Below are positions 60,817-64,000 of a stretch of 64,000 nucleotides of DNA, in pieces. This DNA is from Gautieria morchelliformis. Taxonomy: Eukaryota > Basidiomycota > Agaricomycetes > Gomphales > Gomphaceae. The stretch lies in the NCBI GenBank assembly GCA_015179125.1, contig WHVA01000077.1, positions 1 to 64,000 on the forward strand, read 5' to 3'. A model generated the notes under the pieces. It was not told where the DNA came from. It did no database searches and saw only the letters and a program-made list of their open reading frames with translations. Numbering within the stretch: the stretch's first letter is position 1; the number at the start of each line of letters is the position of its first letter. Both the position numbers and the translations under genes were made by a program.

Positions 60817-63366
60817 CTACTGACTAGCCCCACCTTCGAATGGTGCTGAAATGGCCTCCCCTGTGTCTGCATTCCACACACCGATCGTCTTGTCATAAAA
60901 CCTGGAGACAATGCGCTTGCCGTCATGCGAGAATGCCACCGACCTGACCCAGCCGGTGTGGCCTTCGAATGGTGCTGAAATGGCCTCCTCGGTGTCTGCA
61001 TTCCACAGACGGAGCATCTTGTCATGAGACCCGGAGACGATGCGCTTGTCGTCGTGGGAGAATGCCACCGACGTGACCCAGTCAGTGTGGCCTTCAAATG
61101 GTGCTGAAATGACCTCCCCGGTGTCTGCATTCCACACATGGATCGTCTTGTCGTAAGACACGGAGATGATGCGCTTGCCGTCGTGTGAGAACGCCACCGG
61201 CCTGAAGTAGTCGGTGTGGCCGTCGAATGGTGCTGAAATTGCCTCCCCGGTGTCTGCATTCCACACACGGATCATGTTGTCGTCAGACGCGGAGATGATG
61301 CACTTGCCATCGTGCGAGAACGCCACCGGCCTGAAGTAGTCGGTGTGGCCGTCGAATGGTGCTGAAATTGCCTCCCCGGTGTCTGCATTCCACACACGGA
61401 TCATGTTGTCGTCAGACGCGGAGATGATGCACTTGCCATCGTGCGAGAACGCCACCGACGTGACCCAGTTGGTGTGGCCTTCGAATGGTGCTGAAATGGC
61501 CTCCCCGGTGTCTGCATTCCACACACGGATCGTCTTGTCATCAGACCCGGAGACAATGCGCTTGCCGTCATGGGAGAACGCCACCGACGTGACGCAGTCG
61601 GTGTGGCCTTCGAAGGGTGCTGAAATGGCCTCCCCGGTGTTTGCATTCCACACACGGATCGTGTTATCTTCAGACCCGGAGACGATGTGCTTGCCGTCAT
61701 GTGAAAATACTACCGACCAGACGCACCCGGTGTGGCCTACTAGAACGGATTCAATAGGTGGCCACGTCGTCACTTTCCCGGTCTCGACGCGGAGTAGTCG
61801 TGGAAATCGTGGGAGGTAAATCTCGCATAGTTTCGACCTTTCAGGTGCGAACGGGAGTGCTGACAAATAGAGATGGGGAGCACTCTGACAGATTGCATTC
61901 CCAAATGCAGCCACAAAATTGTGGGTATCCGCTGCGAATGCTGTAGTGTCATTATCCTGAAGCTCATCAGACTCACGTCGGAGCTCATAACAAATCAGGC
62001 ACTCACCTGACTCCAGTCCATTATGGACAAGAGCGCTGCTGAAGCATCGGGTATCCGCTTGATCAGACTTAAAACTTCCAGCCAGTAGAGTAGCTTAGTC
62101 TTGAAGAACTCCTTGACCTTTGCACTTATAGCCGGCGCAAAGGTTCTGGCGCGAATATGGTCCGCCCAAAAATGGCAAGAGTAGGACAGTTGTGGGGATA
62201 TATACCTCTTGGTCCGTGTCTCCACGTCCCCAACATCGTCGTTGCGCAGATGTGAAGTTTCAAGCTGACAAACGTTGAAACAAGTTCATCCTTCATCACA
62301 CGCAAGCATGAGAGTGCAAGGCCGTCATGGTGTGAAGATGAATCGATGTAGTATGCTTTACTCCGATTGTGATCTGTCAAGAAGTCACGAAAAGACGTGT
62401 GCAGCAGGCTGATTGGGTCAGATTCTCGAATAGGAACGCTCAACAGAGCGCCCATGGGCCCAACAATAGCATGAACCTCGGTACCCGACTCGACCCCATG
62501 GCACAGCTTCTGCAGGGCAGACATCGAGAGTGGTTCTCTGGCTCAGCAAGCTGCCCATCACCAAGCGAAAGCGACATTTGACATCCTCCGTCAAGTCATC
62601 TCCATCCCCGAATATCTGCTTGAGTATACCGCCATAAAGATTATCCATCCCATGAAGGTCCTTGACTAAAATTTCCTCCAGCTGCTTAACAGGAACGTGA
62701 CCACGCGTACCACCTCCTTTAACAAACAGACAAGCCGTGGACACCCATTGAAAGTGACCTTCAGACTTCTCGACTAATAACCGACACCAGCCCTTGTTGG
62801 GCCATTTGCGCTCGAGGTCCGTAATTTTACCTAATGGTCTTTCACAAAGCAGGTGACAGCATCGGCAGGGTTTGGGTCAATACCCTTTAAGGACCTGGAA
62901 AGGACATGCTTCTGCCCAAGAAGGGCGCCCAGGATGTCTTCTTCCGGGCGGGAAGTGATAAGAAGATGGAAATTAGAAGGCAGTTCTGCCGCTTCATTGC
63001 GCAGGACAGACAAGAGAGCCTGGCAAGATTGCTGGTCTTCGCTCTCATCCAGTGCATCAATAATGATCACGGTCGGTCCAAATTCTTGGACTCCCCAGAC
63101 GTGTTCTGCATGAGTACGTGCCATCTTTAGCTATAGCGGCAAATATGCAAAACAAATTGTCTTACCTCCTTTTGATCCTTCTTCCCAAACAGAACCTTGA
63201 AGTTTTCTGGCTTCGACAGTTCGGTGATCAGTTCCCATATCTTCGCGTTCTTGTTCGCGCTCCATGGCAAGCTTGTAGGGGTACCATTCGCTTCGTCGTT
63301 CTTCCTTTTTTTGGCAGCACTTTCACGTGGGGTGCCCGGGTTGGCGTGCTTCCGTGGCATTTTCAT
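60817..63366 (-). pseudogene. NACHT-WD40 gene copy 2: chimeric N-terminus, no P-loop, frameshifts
   Basis: Starts ATG 63366 with MKMPRKHANPGTP, basic KKRK and PWSANKNAKIWELITEL, unlike the C2 start of copy 1; this looks like a Myb/SANT-type helical piece. A 35-bp gt-ag interval (63165-63131) leads in frame to FGPTVIIIDALDESED, so the Walker A region is absent while Walker B is present. Relative to copy 1, single or double bases are missing near 62834 (after FVKDH), near 62550 (GCTTGCTGAGCC) and near 62285 (GATGAACTTG). The 50-bp intron before the WD40 exon is kept (62006-61957). The WD40 exon (61956-60817) is open, with seven more divergent repeats, and has the Trp that copy 1 lacks. Confidence 0.8.
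60840..61740 (-). repeat. WD40-coding repeats of copy 2, seven units of 129 bp
   Basis: Units 4 and 5 (GHTDYFRPVAFSHDGK) are almost identical and adjacent, so a recent unit duplication. The others differ more than in copy 1. Confidence 0.92.
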
Positions 63367-63898
63367 TTGAATTTCGTGTACTGTAGAATTTCACGTACTG
63401 TTTTCACGTACTGTAGTAATCACTGCGTTCAAGGGGTCAATTTTAAAATGCTAGAATGTCTCTGAATGGGTCTATGTACATACCTGTCAAGGCCGTAGAC
63501 AGAGCGGCTGTCTAGAACTCTGAATAGAAGCGAACCGAACTTTACGGAAAATAAGGAACTGACTGCTCAAGAGTCAGACAGGCCGCATCCTCGGATTCTT
63601 GAACAGGGTTCCATTTGAGGCTACATGGAACTTTGGAATTAACTGGCTAGTTGGGCTATCCAGAGGTCAAGGAGCCCCGCGTGGGCATCTGTCCCAGCCT
63701 GTTCGAAAACATACCTAGCTTCGAATCGTTCTATATACCAACGGATATAGGATATATTAAATTTTCTGAATAATAACAGATATAGTATATATTAAATATT
63801 AATATTACAGCACCTTTTCCTGAAATAGCAGCCATTTGGCCGATACCTACCGATCCGCACTAGTAAAGAAAGAAACACCTAGCTTGGAACCTACCACG
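63367..63898. other. Divergent intergenic region, AT-rich in part
   Basis: CACGTACTGTAG repeated near 63375-63415; GATATATTAAAT and ATATATTAAATATTAATATT near 63745-63805. It lies between the minus-strand NLR copy and the plus-strand ORF at 63899 and so may hold promoters. Confidence 0.4.
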
Positions 63899-64000
63899 AT
63901 GGATCCTTGGCCATTCCCCCCCGAGAGAAGCGATGGGTATATACAACGCCTGTGGGCCTCGTTCAATGTCGACCAGAAGCGTTCTTACCTAAATGAAAAG
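63899..64000 (+). CDS. Start of an ORF running off the window, unknown
   Basis: ATG at 63899 in context CCACGATGG, open for 34 codons to the edge (MDPWPFPPERSDGYIQ, LWASFNVDQKRSY). The start context and composition look coding. Too short to assign. Confidence 0.35.
   Translation, partial: MDPWPFPPERSDGYIQRLWASFNVDQKRSYLNEK

Noticed and set aside
1..64000. tRNA, rRNA, riboswitch or origin signals
   Set aside because: None recognised by eye on either strand. A tRNA scan would be decisive and could not be run.

Overview
The window is a repeat-dense, transposon-rich piece of a filamentous fungal genome, most probably a basidiomycete of the Agaricomycetes. The evidence is the short gt-ag introns (about 45-66 bp) with CTAAC/TGACTAAAC-type branch sites, a C2-NACHT-WD40 STAND (NLR-like) gene, chromodomain Ty3/gypsy elements, Ty1/copia elements with the fungal CCHC/UBN2 gag layout, and DNA transposon remnants. 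Nothing looks bacterial. I saw no rRNA, tRNA or CRISPR.

Layout. 1-9280 (minus): decayed Ty3/gypsy chromovirus with gag, protease, RT/RNase H, integrase, chromodomain and an extra downstream ORF, interrupted by a GCGAAT-rich insertion. 10552-15805 (plus): copia element D with 498-bp LTRs. 16107-17096: a possible host gene fragment carrying a CACCTG/CACCCG minisatellite. 17451-21960 (plus): copia element C, TSD AATCC. 21995-46720: a family of non-LTR repeats (called R here) arranged as direct and inverted arms. It carries a tiny spliced gene for a putative secreted peptide and is invaded by (i) a 894-bp TIR element with TA target duplication, (ii) a 5.36-kb TIR element (29174-34537, TSD CATCAAG) with two decayed genes, and (iii) copia element A (minus, TSD CTAAC), itself split by an intact copia element B (plus, TSD GTAGA).

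48930-54286 (plus): an NLR-type gene, C2 - helical linker - NACHT - 16 nearly identical WD40 repeats, with one in-frame TGA in the first repeat. 60817-63366 (minus): a second, broken copy in inverted orientation with seven repeats and no P-loop. The two share about 600 bp of 3' flank, making a large inverted duplication. Its 5.3-kb centre holds a second decayed gypsy element (55815-58745), which contains a copia-type solo LTR, which in turn contains another LTR. A new ORF begins at 63899 and runs off the window.

How it fits together. Insertion order can be read directly: R family, then the 5.36-kb TIR element and copia A, then copia B. Five elements or LTRs have readable target duplications, and three insertions have an intact or re-joinable target inside the same window. 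The NLR pair is the main candidate for host function (non-self recognition or programmed cell death); everything else is mostly mobile DNA.
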